Origin: Rhodopseudomonas boonkerdii
Lineage (GTDB): Bacteria > Pseudomonadota > Alphaproteobacteria > Rhizobiales > Xanthobacteraceae
Assembly: GCF_021184025.1 (NCBI RefSeq)
Contig: NZ_CP036537.1
Coordinates: 4,774,001 to 4,838,000 of the forward strand
DNA length: 64,000 nt
Direction: 5' to 3'
A program made the translations under genes and the position numbers. The first letter of the stretch is position 1. Each line of letters starts with the position of its first letter. Below are positions 43,099-51,348 of this stretch, piece by piece. The notes beneath the pieces are model-generated. The model was given only the letters and a program-made list of their open reading frames with translations, made no database searches and was not told where the DNA came from.

Positions 43099-45312
43099 TC
43101 AAAACGTCTTGCGATAGCCGACCGTGACCGTGCGGCCCCAAGAATAGACCGGCAGGTTACGCACCGACGTGGCGGTCGGGTTCTGCACGGTGGTGTCGAA
43201 CAGGTTGTTCACCGCCGCATAGGCTTCGCCGCCATACACGGGGCCGCTGAGCGCTGCGTTCATCGTGAAGCCACCCTCGATGGGATAGACCGTGTTGGCG
43301 AGATTGATGCCGCGGTTGCGGCCCGACCAGCCCTCGCCTTCGACCCGCAGCTTGATGCCGTTGTCGAAGCGATAGTCGCCATAGACCAGGCCACGCACCG
43401 GCGTGGCAATGCGGTTGTTGGGCAGCCAGCTATCCAGCACACCATCCTTGTTGCTGTCATAGCGGCCTTCGCGGTAGCCGACCGTGGTGCCGAAGGTGAA
43501 GTTCGAGGTGACCGCCATCTCGCCGATATATTCGATACCGTAGATCATCTCCTTCTGCTGCGAGATGAGATTGGTGACGGGATCGAAGGTCACGCCCTTT
43601 TCCGAGGTCGAGACGAAGCCGGTGATGCTGCCCTTGTAGGGCCCGTTGCCGCCGCGAATGCCGAGTTCGTAATTGTTGACGATCTGCGGTTCCGGCGAGA
43701 TCGACGAGAAACTGATGGTCTGGCGCGCTGCCGGCAGGCAATTCGGATTCGTGACCAGACAGGCATAGGCCCTCGAGGACAGACCCGCGCGGCGCGTATA
43801 GGCACCGACATCCGGCAGCGCATAGCCCTGCGAGAAACCACCGAACATCTCGACCTGCGGCGCCAGCTTGAAAGTGGCGCCGAGATTGTAGGTCGGCGAA
43901 GCATATTCATACTGCCCGCCGATCACATTGAGCGGCGGCAACACCAGGGCCACCACGCTGTTGCCGAGCGGCGTCTGCGCGTAAGCTGTCGGCCGCAGGA
44001 AATTGTCAACGCTGAGATCGGAATGCTCGTAGCGGACGCCGCCGCGCACGGTGAGCCGATCGGTGATCGGCACCTGCGCCAGCGCGAAGCCGGCGGTGGT
44101 GACCTGGGTCAGCGGCGTGAATACGTCGCGGCCATCGGTCAGCGTCTGCCATGTCCTGTCATGCACCACGTCGGTGCCCCAGGTAACTCGCGCGCCGTTC
44201 CAGATCCTGTCGAGCGGCGTATCAACCGACAGGTTCATGCCGCCGCGCTCGGAGAACAAGGTTGTCTGGTTCGCGGGGCTGGTCGGGCGCAGCGGATTGC
44301 CGGAATAATAGACCAGCGAATTGTAGGGATAGGAAAACTCGGAGTAGTTGAAGCGCTTCTTAATGTCGTTATAGAAGCCGACCACGCTGAGATTGCCGAG
44401 CACGAAATCGCTGTCGCTGTAGCGAAGCTGGATCGTGCGGGTATCTTCCAGCACGCTCTCGCCCGTATAGGGCTTGGTGAAATCCGGGCGTGCATAGGCG
44501 CCGGCATAGTTGGTCAGATAGCGTGGCGTCTGGTCGAGATAGAACTGAGCGATCGACGCCTCGATGCGCTTGCCGCCATCGAAATCGTAGCCGACCTTGC
44601 CGAGGAAATTGCCGCTGACGAAGCGGTCGCCGCCGCCCTGGCCGAGCATGGCATCCGACGGCAATTCGCGGCCGGCGCCATCATAGGTCTTCTGCGCGCC
44701 GCGGCCACTGCCGACGAACAGATAGTCGATACCGTTGGCGCCCTTGCCACTGACCGTTGCCGACAGTTCCGGCGCCAGCGATCCGCCGGGATCAGCCGTG
44801 AACGTGCGCAGCGCGGTGTTGACACTGACGCGCGGACCGCCGGCCTGCGCCTTCCTGGTGATGAAGTTCACCGTGCCGCCGGTGGCACCCGCGCCGTACA
44901 GGCTGGATGCGCCGGCGACCAGCTCGATCCGCTCGACGGAATTCAGATCGATCAGCGACAGCAGGCGCGAGACGTCGCGGAGCGGCGTGGTCAGCGGCAC
45001 GCCGTCCATCAGCACCAGCAGATCGCGCCCGCGATAGGTTTCGGATGCGCCCGAGATAGTCTGGTTCGATACCGAGAAGCCCGGCAACAGCTTCGCCAGC
45101 ACCGCCGAAGCGCTGCCGGTCTGCTTGAGCTGCTCTTCGATCTCTTGTCGCTGCACCACCTGCACTGTCTGCGGAATATCCGAAATCGCGCGCTCGGCAC
45201 GTGCGGCCGTCACGGTGATCTCCTCGAGCGCGACCGGTGCGCGCTGCTGGGCTGCGGCCGGCGTCGAGAGGAGACCAAGAGCAGAAAAAAGAAGGTACTT
45301 GCTGGTGCGCAT
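43099..45312 (-). CDS. TonB-dependent siderophore receptor
   Basis: The 737-residue outer-membrane receptor has a signal peptide (MRTSKYLLFSALGLLSTPAAAQ), a TonB box around VALEEITVTAARAERAISDIPQTVQVV, a plug domain (LLPGFSVSNQTISGASETYRGRDLLVLMDGVPLTTPLRDVSRLLSLIDLNSVERIELVAGASSLYGAGATGGTVNFITRKA) and a beta-barrel that ends with a C-terminal Phe (TVTVGYRKTF). It imports a ferric siderophore. ATG 45312 was chosen; frames beyond it lack any signal peptide logic. A dyad lies about 85 bases upstream of the start. Confidence 0.93.
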   Translation of the reverse strand: MRTSKYLLFSALGLLSTPAAAQQRAPVALEEITVTAARAERAISDIPQTVQVVQRQEIEEQLKQTGSASAVLAKLLPGFSVSNQTISGASETYRGRDLLVLMDGVPLTTPLRDVSRLLSLIDLNSVERIELVAGASSLYGAGATGGTVNFITRKAQAGGPRVSVNTALRTFTADPGGSLAPELSATVSGKGANGIDYLFVGSGRGAQKTYDGAGRELPSDAMLGQGGGDRFVSGNFLGKVGYDFDGGKRIEASIAQFYLDQTPRYLTNYAGAYARPDFTKPYTGESVLEDTRTIQLRYSDSDFVLGNLSVVGFYNDIKKRFNYSEFSYPYNSLVYYSGNPLRPTSPANQTTLFSERGGMNLSVDTPLDRIWNGARVTWGTDVVHDRTWQTLTDGRDVFTPLTQVTTAGFALAQVPITDRLTVRGGVRYEHSDLSVDNFLRPTAYAQTPLGNSVVALVLPPLNVIGGQYEYASPTYNLGATFKLAPQVEMFGGFSQGYALPDVGAYTRRAGLSSRAYACLVTNPNCLPAARQTISFSSISPEPQIVNNYELGIRGGNGPYKGSITGFVSTSEKGVTFDPVTNLISQQKEMIYGIEYIGEMAVTSNFTFGTTVGYREGRYDSNKDGVLDSWLPNNRIATPVRGLVYGDYRFDNGIKLRVEGEGWSGRNRGINLANTVYPIEGGFTMNAALSGPVYGGEAYAAVNNLFDTTVQNPTATSVRNLPVYSWGRTVTVGYRKTF

Positions 45313-45394
45313 GATGCTCGAATTCTTCGGTTCAAACGGGAAGACGAAGCACGCGCGCCGAGCGGCCAAGCAATGGGCAAAGAGCCCCGGCAAT

Positions 45395-45416
45395 TTGGAA
45401 TCAATGTAAATTCCAA
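45395..45416. promoter_or_regulatory. Perfect dyad in the TonB receptor/AraC divergent region
   Basis: TTGGAAT and ATTCCAA (45395-45401, 45410-45416) surround CAATGTAA. It lies about 80 bases upstream of the receptor start. It is a plausible site for an iron-responsive or the adjacent AraC regulator. It does not match the Fur or Irr consensus as I know it. Confidence 0.45.
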
Positions 45417-45509
45417 CCGCCGCTTTACGCTTCTTACGCTTGCGCAATCCGTCTATCTTCGCAGCCAGCGATACTGCACGGCGGCATCGAATTACTTGGA
45501 CTCGGGGAC

Positions 45510-46598
45510 TTGATAGTCGGACTGGAGCGAACGACGCGATTTGGATTTTCCGCTGTGACAAAGCGGCATCACTCGCGTGCTCTGTCCTGCAGCGATTCTG
45601 CACCGGACTGTCCGCTCGTCCCACTCTGGCTCATTGCCGACGACATCGACGAATACGCGCGCAAGCCACTCGAAGCGCGCCTGCCATGGAAGGCGGTGCA
45701 TCGCGATTCCCTCGGATCTTTTCGTGCAGCTCCGTTCCAGTCCAAGGCGATCCTGCAGATGCAACCAGATCTCGGACTGATGTCGTGCTTCGATCCGGCG
45801 CAACGCTGGATGCTGCCGAACGCCTCTCCCGAAGAGATGGCAAGGGATGCAGGCAAACATGTCCTGATCGTGCGCCCGTCCGACGGCGTCGTTATCGTCG
45901 AGCAGAACGGACAACGACGAACCTGCATGCAGCGCGAGGCCATCGTGCTCGACGCCAGCGCGGCAGCCACTTTCGTCATGCACGATGTGGGACGGATCGA
46001 TTGCCTGTCGATGACGCGCGATGTCCGCACCGACATGCGCCATATCGCCCATGACAATAGCGGCCTGATTGCGCTCGGCCACTATGCGGCCGCGATCATG
46101 CGGGGCCTGTTGCCGATGAATTCCGCAGCCCTCACGGATCTGGCCGTGGATCACATGAGCGGCCTCGTCAACGCGATGATCGCCGAGGCGGATGCGCCGA
46201 CCAGACCGAATGGACAGCCGCGGGATCGCGCCGGCATTTCGTTGCTTGCGCTCAAGGCCGATATCGAAGCCGGACTCGGCCAGCCGTCGCTGTCGCTGGA
46301 GCAGCTTGCCAGCTCCTACGGCGTCACCACGCGCTATTTCCAGAAACTGTTCGAGGCCGAGGGCCGCACCTTCTCGGACTATCTGCTCGAGCGCCGGCTT
46401 GAACGCGCCTTTCAGATGCTGCGCGACGGCAACCGGATGGACCGCACCGTCAGCACGATCGCTTTCGAGGTCGGCTTCGGCGACCTCTCTTATTTCAATC
46501 GCACCTTCAAGAAGCGCTTTAACGCGACACCGCGTGAAATTCGTGCGCGCTTCGATGTCGTCAGGCTGGCAGCGCTCGCGCCGGGCACGAGCGCTTGA
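45510..46598 (+). CDS. AraC-family transcriptional regulator of siderophore uptake
   Basis: The protein is 362 residues from TTG 45510, or about 347 from GTG 45555; no ATG is available near the N-terminus. An N-terminal sensory domain (CFDPAQRWMLPNASPEEMARDAGKHVLIVRPSDGVVIVEQNGQRRTC) is followed by two C-terminal HTH motifs in SLEQLASSYGVTTRYFQKLFEAEGRTFSDYLLERRLERAFQMLRDGNRMDRTVSTIAFEVGFGDLSYFNRTFKKRFNATPREIRARF. It is divergent from the receptor, as in PchR-type systems where the siderophore is the co-activator. Confidence 0.9.
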   Translation: MIVGLERTTRFGFSAVTKRHHSRALSCSDSAPDCPLVPLWLIADDIDEYARKPLEARLPWKAVHRDSLGSFRAAPFQSKAILQMQPDLGLMSCFDPAQRWMLPNASPEEMARDAGKHVLIVRPSDGVVIVEQNGQRRTCMQREAIVLDASAAATFVMHDVGRIDCLSMTRDVRTDMRHIAHDNSGLIALGHYAAAIMRGLLPMNSAALTDLAVDHMSGLVNAMIAEADAPTRPNGQPRDRAGISLLALKADIEAGLGQPSLSLEQLASSYGVTTRYFQKLFEAEGRTFSDYLLERRLERAFQMLRDGNRMDRTVSTIAFEVGFGDLSYFNRTFKKRFNATPREIRARFDVVRLAALAPGTSA

Positions 46599-46601
46599 TC
46601 G

Positions 46602-47498
46602 TCATTTCGCCTTGGCGACCGCCGTATCCTTCCGCGGCAGGATCTCCACCGTCGCCGTCCGGCCCGCGACAAACGTGGCGTCGTCCGGTACCGCATCCAG
46701 CGCAATGCGCACCGGCACGCGCTGGGCCAGACGAACCCAGCTGAAGGTCGGCGTCACATTGGCAAGCAGATTGCTGCCCTGCCCGCGGTCGCGGTCCTCG
46801 ATGCCGGCGGCGATGCTCTCGACGCGGCCGGTAAGCTCCTTGCTGTCGCCCATCAGATGGATACGCACGGGATCGCCGACATGGATGCGCGACAGTTTCG
46901 TTTCCTCGAAATAGCCGTCCACATGCATGCTCGACGTATCGACCAGCGCCATCACGCCCTTGCCGGCCGTGACATAGGTGCCCGGCCGCAGATCCATATT
47001 CGAGATCCGGCCTGAAACCGGCGCGCGAATTTCGCTGCGATCGAGATTGAGCTGGGCGACGCCGCGATCGGCGACCGCCTGGTCGTAGGACGCCTGTGCG
47101 AGCTGCTGCGTCGCGACCACCTGTTCCTTTTTCTGCTGCGACACGGCGGCCGTGGTGAGATCGTTGTAGCGCTTGAGATCGAGGTCCGCCTGCTCCAGCG
47201 CCGCCTTGCGGCCGGCAACGACGGCATCGGCCTGCTGCAAGGCCAGCACGAAGCGCGCCCGATCGATCCGCATCAGCACATCGCCGCGCTGGACCGCCTG
47301 ATTGTCCTTCACCAGAATCTCCGTCGCGAAGCCGGATACATCCGGCGCCACTGTGACTACGTCGGCACGCACGCGGCCGTCGCGGGTCCACGGCGCGTCC
47401 ATGTAATAGACCCAGAGATAACGCCCGACGGCGAGCGCGGCGACCACCGCCAGCGCGGTGACGGCGAAGCGGCGGACGAAAGCGGCAATGTTCTTCAT
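46602..47498 (-). CDS. HlyD-family periplasmic adaptor (EmrA/AaeA-like)
   Basis: The 298-residue protein has one N-terminal helix (FAVTALAVVAALAVGRYLWVYYM), a biotinyl-lipoyl-like half-motif (VSGFATEILVKDNQAVQRGDVLMRIDRARFVLAL), a helical hairpin (VVAGRKAALEQADLDLKRYNDLTTAAVSQQKKEQVVATQQLAQASYDQAVADRGVAQLNLDRSEIRAPVSGRI) and a beta-barrel end. It joins the inner-membrane FUSC pump to an outer-membrane channel. Its ATG overlaps the DUF1656 stop (47495-47498). It converges on the AraC gene with three bases between stops. Confidence 0.92.
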   Translation of the reverse strand: MKNIAAFVRRFAVTALAVVAALAVGRYLWVYYMDAPWTRDGRVRADVVTVAPDVSGFATEILVKDNQAVQRGDVLMRIDRARFVLALQQADAVVAGRKAALEQADLDLKRYNDLTTAAVSQQKKEQVVATQQLAQASYDQAVADRGVAQLNLDRSEIRAPVSGRISNMDLRPGTYVTAGKGVMALVDTSSMHVDGYFEETKLSRIHVGDPVRIHLMGDSKELTGRVESIAAGIEDRDRGQGSNLLANVTPTFSWVRLAQRVPVRIALDAVPDDATFVAGRTATVEILPRKDTAVAKAK

Positions 47499-47704
47499 GA
47501 TAATAATCCCGACGATAGATAGACCACGCCACCAAGCAGGCAGACATAGAGAGCAAGATCGAACAGCGCGCGATGCCAGACGAAGCGATACACGCCGGCG
47601 CGTTCGAGCAACGGGCGCAGCAGCGCGCCAATGGCATAGGTGATGACCAGCCAGAGCATCAGCGACGGCAACAGCACGCCAAAGAGATCGATTTGATATT
47701 TCAT
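47495..47704 (-). CDS. DUF1656 membrane protein
   Basis: The 69-residue protein has two hydrophobic helices (LFGVLLPSLMLWLVITYAIGALL and ALFDLALYVCLLGGVVYLSSGLL) joined by a polar loop (RPLLERAGVYRFVWHR), the DUF1656 pattern. It is the small subunit (AaeX type) regularly found between the FUSC and HlyD genes. Overlaps of four bases at both ends make it part of the translationally coupled operon. Confidence 0.92.
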   Translation of the reverse strand: MKYQIDLFGVLLPSLMLWLVITYAIGALLRPLLERAGVYRFVWHRALFDLALYVCLLGGVVYLSSGLLS

Positions 47705-49767
47705 GCGGCAACACTCCCGACAGGTGCAGCTGATTTCGGCCGATAGTCCGGCGCATCCGGGAACAGGCCGCGGCGAATGCCGACAAGGCCGATCAGCGCA
47801 TCGGTGCGGCCGGCACCGCTTTCATCGATGGCGGCGGCCATCGCATGATCGACACGCGCCAGCAATGCAGGAGGCATCGCCGCGCCATCATGCCTGCGGA
47901 AGCCCTGCGCGAGCTCGTCCAGCATGGCGTCGATTGCGCCCAGCGTCCGCGACGACAGGTGATGACGTGCCCGGCGCAGATCGACGATATTGAGGCCGAC
48001 GCGGAGTTCGCGAAGATTGTCGACCTTGCGCAAATCCGAGCCTTTCAGCGCGAGCAGGCGCGGTGCCAGCACGCCGATACGGTTGAGCATGACGCCGGCG
48101 AAGGCTGCACGATCGCGATTGCCGCGGCGTTCGGCGGCTTCGGCGATAGCGATCCAGCCGCGGCGCATCAGGCGGCGCACGCTCCATTCAGAACCGACCG
48201 AGCGGATCAAGCGGATCGAAATCGCTGACAGCTCCATGCCGACGAAAAAGGCCACGCTGGAATTGGCGAAACTGGCGAAATCGGCGCTGTAGGTTTCCTG
48301 CAGGGCCATCATGGTCGCCGTATTGGCCGCGAGCATCATGCCGATGAAGAAGGTCGCGGGCCGCGCGATCAGATAGCCGAAGATCAGGAACGACGGCGCA
48401 AGCGCAAAGACCAGCACTTCCACATTGCTGATCGCCGGCAGGATGGCGAACAGATAGGCCGCGATGATCACCGTCGCCACCAGCGTCCATTTCGCGAAAT
48501 CGCGCAGGCCGGTCGAAGGATCGTCCATATTCGCGAAGAACGAGCAGCCGATCGCCGCCATCATCGGCGCGGTGGCGCCATCGGTCCAGCCAGTCAGGAT
48601 CCAGAACGCGCAGCAGACCAGGATGGTGACGAAGGCGCCGGCGGACGACCACAGCGCCATGCCGGGATCGCGATAGCGCGCCGGCGCGACGCCGCCGTCG
48701 GGCTGGAACACGAGCTTCGCGCCGGCCGGGCGCTCGCCGCTGGCGATCGCCTGATTGAGGATCCGGCAATCGGCGGAGATATCGACGAGTTCGCGCAGAC
48801 GCATCAGCAGGCTGGCGATCATGATATCGCTCCACGGCGAGGCCGCATCCAGCGCCGGACTCTGCGCCGCAATACGTTCCCGCAACCGTTCGGCAGGTTC
48901 GCGGTCGAGATCGTCCTTGCCGATCCACCGGACCACGTCGTCAAGCAGCGCCACGAGTTGGGGATGCGCGCTGCGCGCATCCTTGCCGAGCGCGTCGATG
49001 CGGTCACCGAGCGAGGACAGGACCGGCAGGAAAGTGAGCATGCGCAATCGCAGCGCGCGCAGCCAATGGACCGTCTCGCGACTGACGCTGTGATCGAAAC
49101 CGAGGTGATCGGCAAGGCCGTCGAGATCGACCGCATCGGCGGCAAGCTTCAGCCTGAGATCGCGCATTGCCGGATCCGCGCTGCGGCCGGCGAGAACGTT
49201 CTGGCTCAGCTTGCGCGCTCCCGCGAGCCAGCCATCGACACGCGCGGCGACCGCCGGACCGACGCTGCGTGGCAGCAACACGGTGGAGACGACCGTCGCG
49301 CAGAGAATGCCGACGATGATTTCCTGGCTGCGCGCCACGGCGATATCGAAGATGGCATCAGGCTGCGAGACCGAGGGAAAGGCAATCAGCGCGCAGGTGT
49401 ATCCGGCGAGCATGAACATGTAGCTGCGGGGCGTGCGGTCCAGAAGCGAGACATACAGACAGAGGCCGACCCATGCCGCGATGGCGAGGCTGAGCAGTTC
49501 GGGCGAATTGACCAGCGCTGGCACAAAGACGATGCTTGCGGTGGCGCCGATCAGCGTGCCGATGACGCGATAAAGCGCCTTGGAACGCGTTGCGCCGGCC
49601 AGCGGCTGCGAGGTGATATAGACGGTCGCGAGCGCCCAATAGGGCCGCGGCAGATCGGCAGCAAAGCCGATCAGCAGCGCCATCATGGCGGCAATGAAGG
49701 TCTTCACGGAGAAGATGATGTCCGCGTGGCGTTCGAGGAACGGCAGGCGGTCGGTGGCGGAGCTCAT
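47701..49767 (-). CDS. FUSC-family aromatic acid exporter (AaeB-like)
   Basis: The 688-residue inner-membrane protein has the FUSC pattern with two helix bundles (SVKTFIAAMMALLIGFAADLPRPYWALATVYITSQPLAGATRSKALYRVIGTLIGATASIVFVPALVN, and later ILVCCAFWILTGWTDGATAPMMAAIGCSFFANMDDPSTGLRDFAKWTLVATVIIAAYLFAILPAISN) separated by a cytoplasmic domain. AaeB relatives pump hydroxybenzoates. ATG 49767 was chosen because it overlaps the marR stop. A longer frame beyond it is antisense-like noise. Confidence 0.92.
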   Translation of the reverse strand: MSSATDRLPFLERHADIIFSVKTFIAAMMALLIGFAADLPRPYWALATVYITSQPLAGATRSKALYRVIGTLIGATASIVFVPALVNSPELLSLAIAAWVGLCLYVSLLDRTPRSYMFMLAGYTCALIAFPSVSQPDAIFDIAVARSQEIIVGILCATVVSTVLLPRSVGPAVAARVDGWLAGARKLSQNVLAGRSADPAMRDLRLKLAADAVDLDGLADHLGFDHSVSRETVHWLRALRLRMLTFLPVLSSLGDRIDALGKDARSAHPQLVALLDDVVRWIGKDDLDREPAERLRERIAAQSPALDAASPWSDIMIASLLMRLRELVDISADCRILNQAIASGERPAGAKLVFQPDGGVAPARYRDPGMALWSSAGAFVTILVCCAFWILTGWTDGATAPMMAAIGCSFFANMDDPSTGLRDFAKWTLVATVIIAAYLFAILPAISNVEVLVFALAPSFLIFGYLIARPATFFIGMMLAANTATMMALQETYSADFASFANSSVAFFVGMELSAISIRLIRSVGSEWSVRRLMRRGWIAIAEAAERRGNRDRAAFAGVMLNRIGVLAPRLLALKGSDLRKVDNLRELRVGLNIVDLRRARHHLSSRTLGAIDAMLDELAQGFRRHDGAAMPPALLARVDHAMAAAIDESGAGRTDALIGLVGIRRGLFPDAPDYRPKSAAPVGSVAA

Positions 49768-50243
49768 GACGCAGCCTCCTCCTCCAGCGCCGCCGCATAT
49801 AGGCGATGCGCGGATTGTTCGATGCGGCCGAGCACGTCGAAGGCGATGGCGAGCTCGTCGGCTGCGATGCCCTTCATCAGTTCGGCGCGGGTGCGCTTCA
49901 TCACACGCTTGATCTCCTCGGCCTTGGTCGCACCGAGTTCGGTGAGATGCAGGACTTTGGCCCGACGATCGGTCGGATCCTCGCGGCGCTCGACCAGACC
50001 CTCGGCGGCAAGCAGATCGATCAACCGTACCACCGACGGACCTTCGAGACCCATTTCTTCCGCCAGCACGCCCTGCCGAACATTCTCGCGCCCGCCGCGC
50101 GACAGGATCAGCAGCGGATGCGCCGTCGCTTCGGACAATCCATGCGCCGCCAGCGTCTGGTCCGCCTTGCGGCGCCAGACCCTGGCTAAACGCGCGACCA
50201 GCAGGCCGAGTTCGGCCTGCACATGTGCAGTGGTGGGGGGCAT
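49764..50243 (-). CDS. MarR-family regulator of the FUSC efflux operon
   Basis: The 159-residue protein has the MarR winged helix: LARVWRRKADQTLAAHGLSEATAHPLLILSRGGRENVRQGVLAEEMGLEGPSVVRLIDLLAAEGLVERREDPTDRRAKVLHLTELG. It is first in the four-gene unit marR-FUSC-DUF1656-HlyD. A dyad (50252-50265) lies right at the start, where bound MarR would block transcription. MarR ligands are often phenolic acids, which fits the presumed export substrates. There is no evident ribosome-binding site. Confidence 0.92.
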   Translation of the reverse strand: MPPTTAHVQAELGLLVARLARVWRRKADQTLAAHGLSEATAHPLLILSRGGRENVRQGVLAEEMGLEGPSVVRLIDLLAAEGLVERREDPTDRRAKVLHLTELGATKAEEIKRVMKRTRAELMKGIAADELAIAFDVLGRIEQSAHRLYAAALEEEAAS

Positions 50244-50251
50244 GGAAATTA

Positions 50252-50265
50252 GATAGGATGCTATC
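50252..50265. promoter_or_regulatory. Candidate MarR operator before marR
   Basis: GATAG gatg CTATC (50252-50265) is a perfect dyad ending nine bases before the marR start codon. On the minus strand TTGCAG and TATCTA with a 17-base spacer can be drawn across the same region, which would make the dyad overlap the -10. Confidence 0.45.
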
Positions 50266-50328
50266 GATTAGGCTGCAATCAGTTTTGTGCGCCGCAGCGA
50301 TCACGCTGTGGTGAGGTTCCACAACGCA

Positions 50329-50360
50329 AACGGCCCCGGATCTTGCGATCCGGGGCCGTT
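50329..50360 (-). terminator. Strong hairpin downstream of the 50386 gene
   Basis: AACGGCCCCGGATC and GATCCGGGGCCGTT (50329-50342, 50347-50360) form a perfect 14-bp stem with a TTGC loop. It lies 25 bases beyond the stop of the minus-strand gene. The T-run on the minus side is poor (TTTGCGTT), so it is a terminator or processing site of moderate certainty. Confidence 0.75.
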
Positions 50361-50385
50361 GAAAATTTCTCGGCGATAAAAGCGC

Positions 50386-51003
50386 TCAGTCGGTCGACTT
50401 GCGCAGTTCCATCGCTTCAGCCTTGGCGGGCTCGTTCTTGGCCGGCTCGGACTTCACGGCGCCGGTGGAAACCGGATCGAGCTTGCTGCTCTCGACGCGC
50501 GGGGTGGACACGCGGGTGACGGTCTCGCCGCCGGCCGATGCGTCGGCCGAGCGGGTGCGGACGCGCATGGTGCGCGGCTGCGACAGTGACCGGGCCATCA
50601 GCAACTGGCCGCGGCCCTGATGGCGGAAGTCGCAATAGCCGGTGATCCCCAACACGGTGACCGAGCCACGAAAACTGCGTTCGTCCTTCTTTTCGAGATC
50701 GAAGCAAGGCTCGAAAGGGAGACCCTTCAGCGAGGCGCAGATGTTCTGTCCGCGCACCTGCAACGTATTGCCGGGCAGGCGCATGTTTCGCGCAGCGCCG
50801 GTGCCCGAGAACTGCACGGCGCCGGCGGCACCGCCATCGTCGAACACGCGGCCGGCGCCACGGGTGCCATCATTGCAATTGAATGCGAACACGCGGCCGG
50901 CGACGAATTTACGTGCCTCGTCGGCATTCATCTTCTGGCCAGCCAATGCCGGTGCAGCCACCGTCGTGGCGAGCACCGCCCCCAACACATAACGCGCAAC
51001 CAT
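50386..51003 (-). CDS. Exported protein of unknown function
   Basis: The 205-residue protein has a signal peptide (LGAVLATTVAAPALAG). A compact domain follows to about residue 130 with four cysteines (FAFNCNDGTRGAGRVFDDGG, QNICASLKGLPFEPCFDLEKKDERSFRGSVTVLGITGYCDFRHQ), which may form disulfides. The C-terminal 65 residues are Lys/Glu/Pro-rich (SEPAKNEPAKAEAMELRK). I do not recognise a named family. It is monocistronic, with a hairpin after it and its own promoter unseen. Confidence 0.75.
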   Translation of the reverse strand: MVARYVLGAVLATTVAAPALAGQKMNADEARKFVAGRVFAFNCNDGTRGAGRVFDDGGAAGAVQFSGTGAARNMRLPGNTLQVRGQNICASLKGLPFEPCFDLEKKDERSFRGSVTVLGITGYCDFRHQGRGQLLMARSLSQPRTMRVRTRSADASAGGETVTRVSTPRVESSKLDPVSTGAVKSEPAKNEPAKAEAMELRKSTD

Positions 51004-51320
51004 GGGATACTCCGAAACAACCGAGCGCGGATGACCGCCAGATGTCTTTACCCGCTGCTTACCATACCAACTGCGGCAACAATGGAGCAGGATGGTTGGT
51101 AAAGTCTGAACGTGGTTGAGCCGATCTTTACCACGATTCGACCGCGGGCCTGTCCGGCCGATACCCTGGCGACGACGTCGATCACCCGGTCGCGTGCAAT
51201 TTCCTGAGCGATTTCAGCCGGTTTTGACGCATCCGGAGCGCTGGACAGCCGCACCCAGGCCCTTTTGCGCAACGCCGTCCGGGCCTCACAGCATCGGTGC
51301 CGAGAAGACACACGCCGCGC

Positions 51321-51344
51321 AAAATGAGGGGCGCAGCGCCCCTC
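51321..51344 (-). terminator. Terminator of the 51349 MFS gene
   Basis: GAGGGGCGC A GCGCCCCTC (51326-51344) forms a stem on the minus strand, followed by ATTTT (51325-51321). It begins five bases after the stop. Confidence 0.8.
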
Positions 51345-51348
51345 TCCA

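Noticed and set aside
42973..45513. 846-codon plus-strand frame across the TonB receptor gene
   Set aside because: The receptor on the minus strand has signal peptide, plug and barrel. The plus frame is a compositional shadow.
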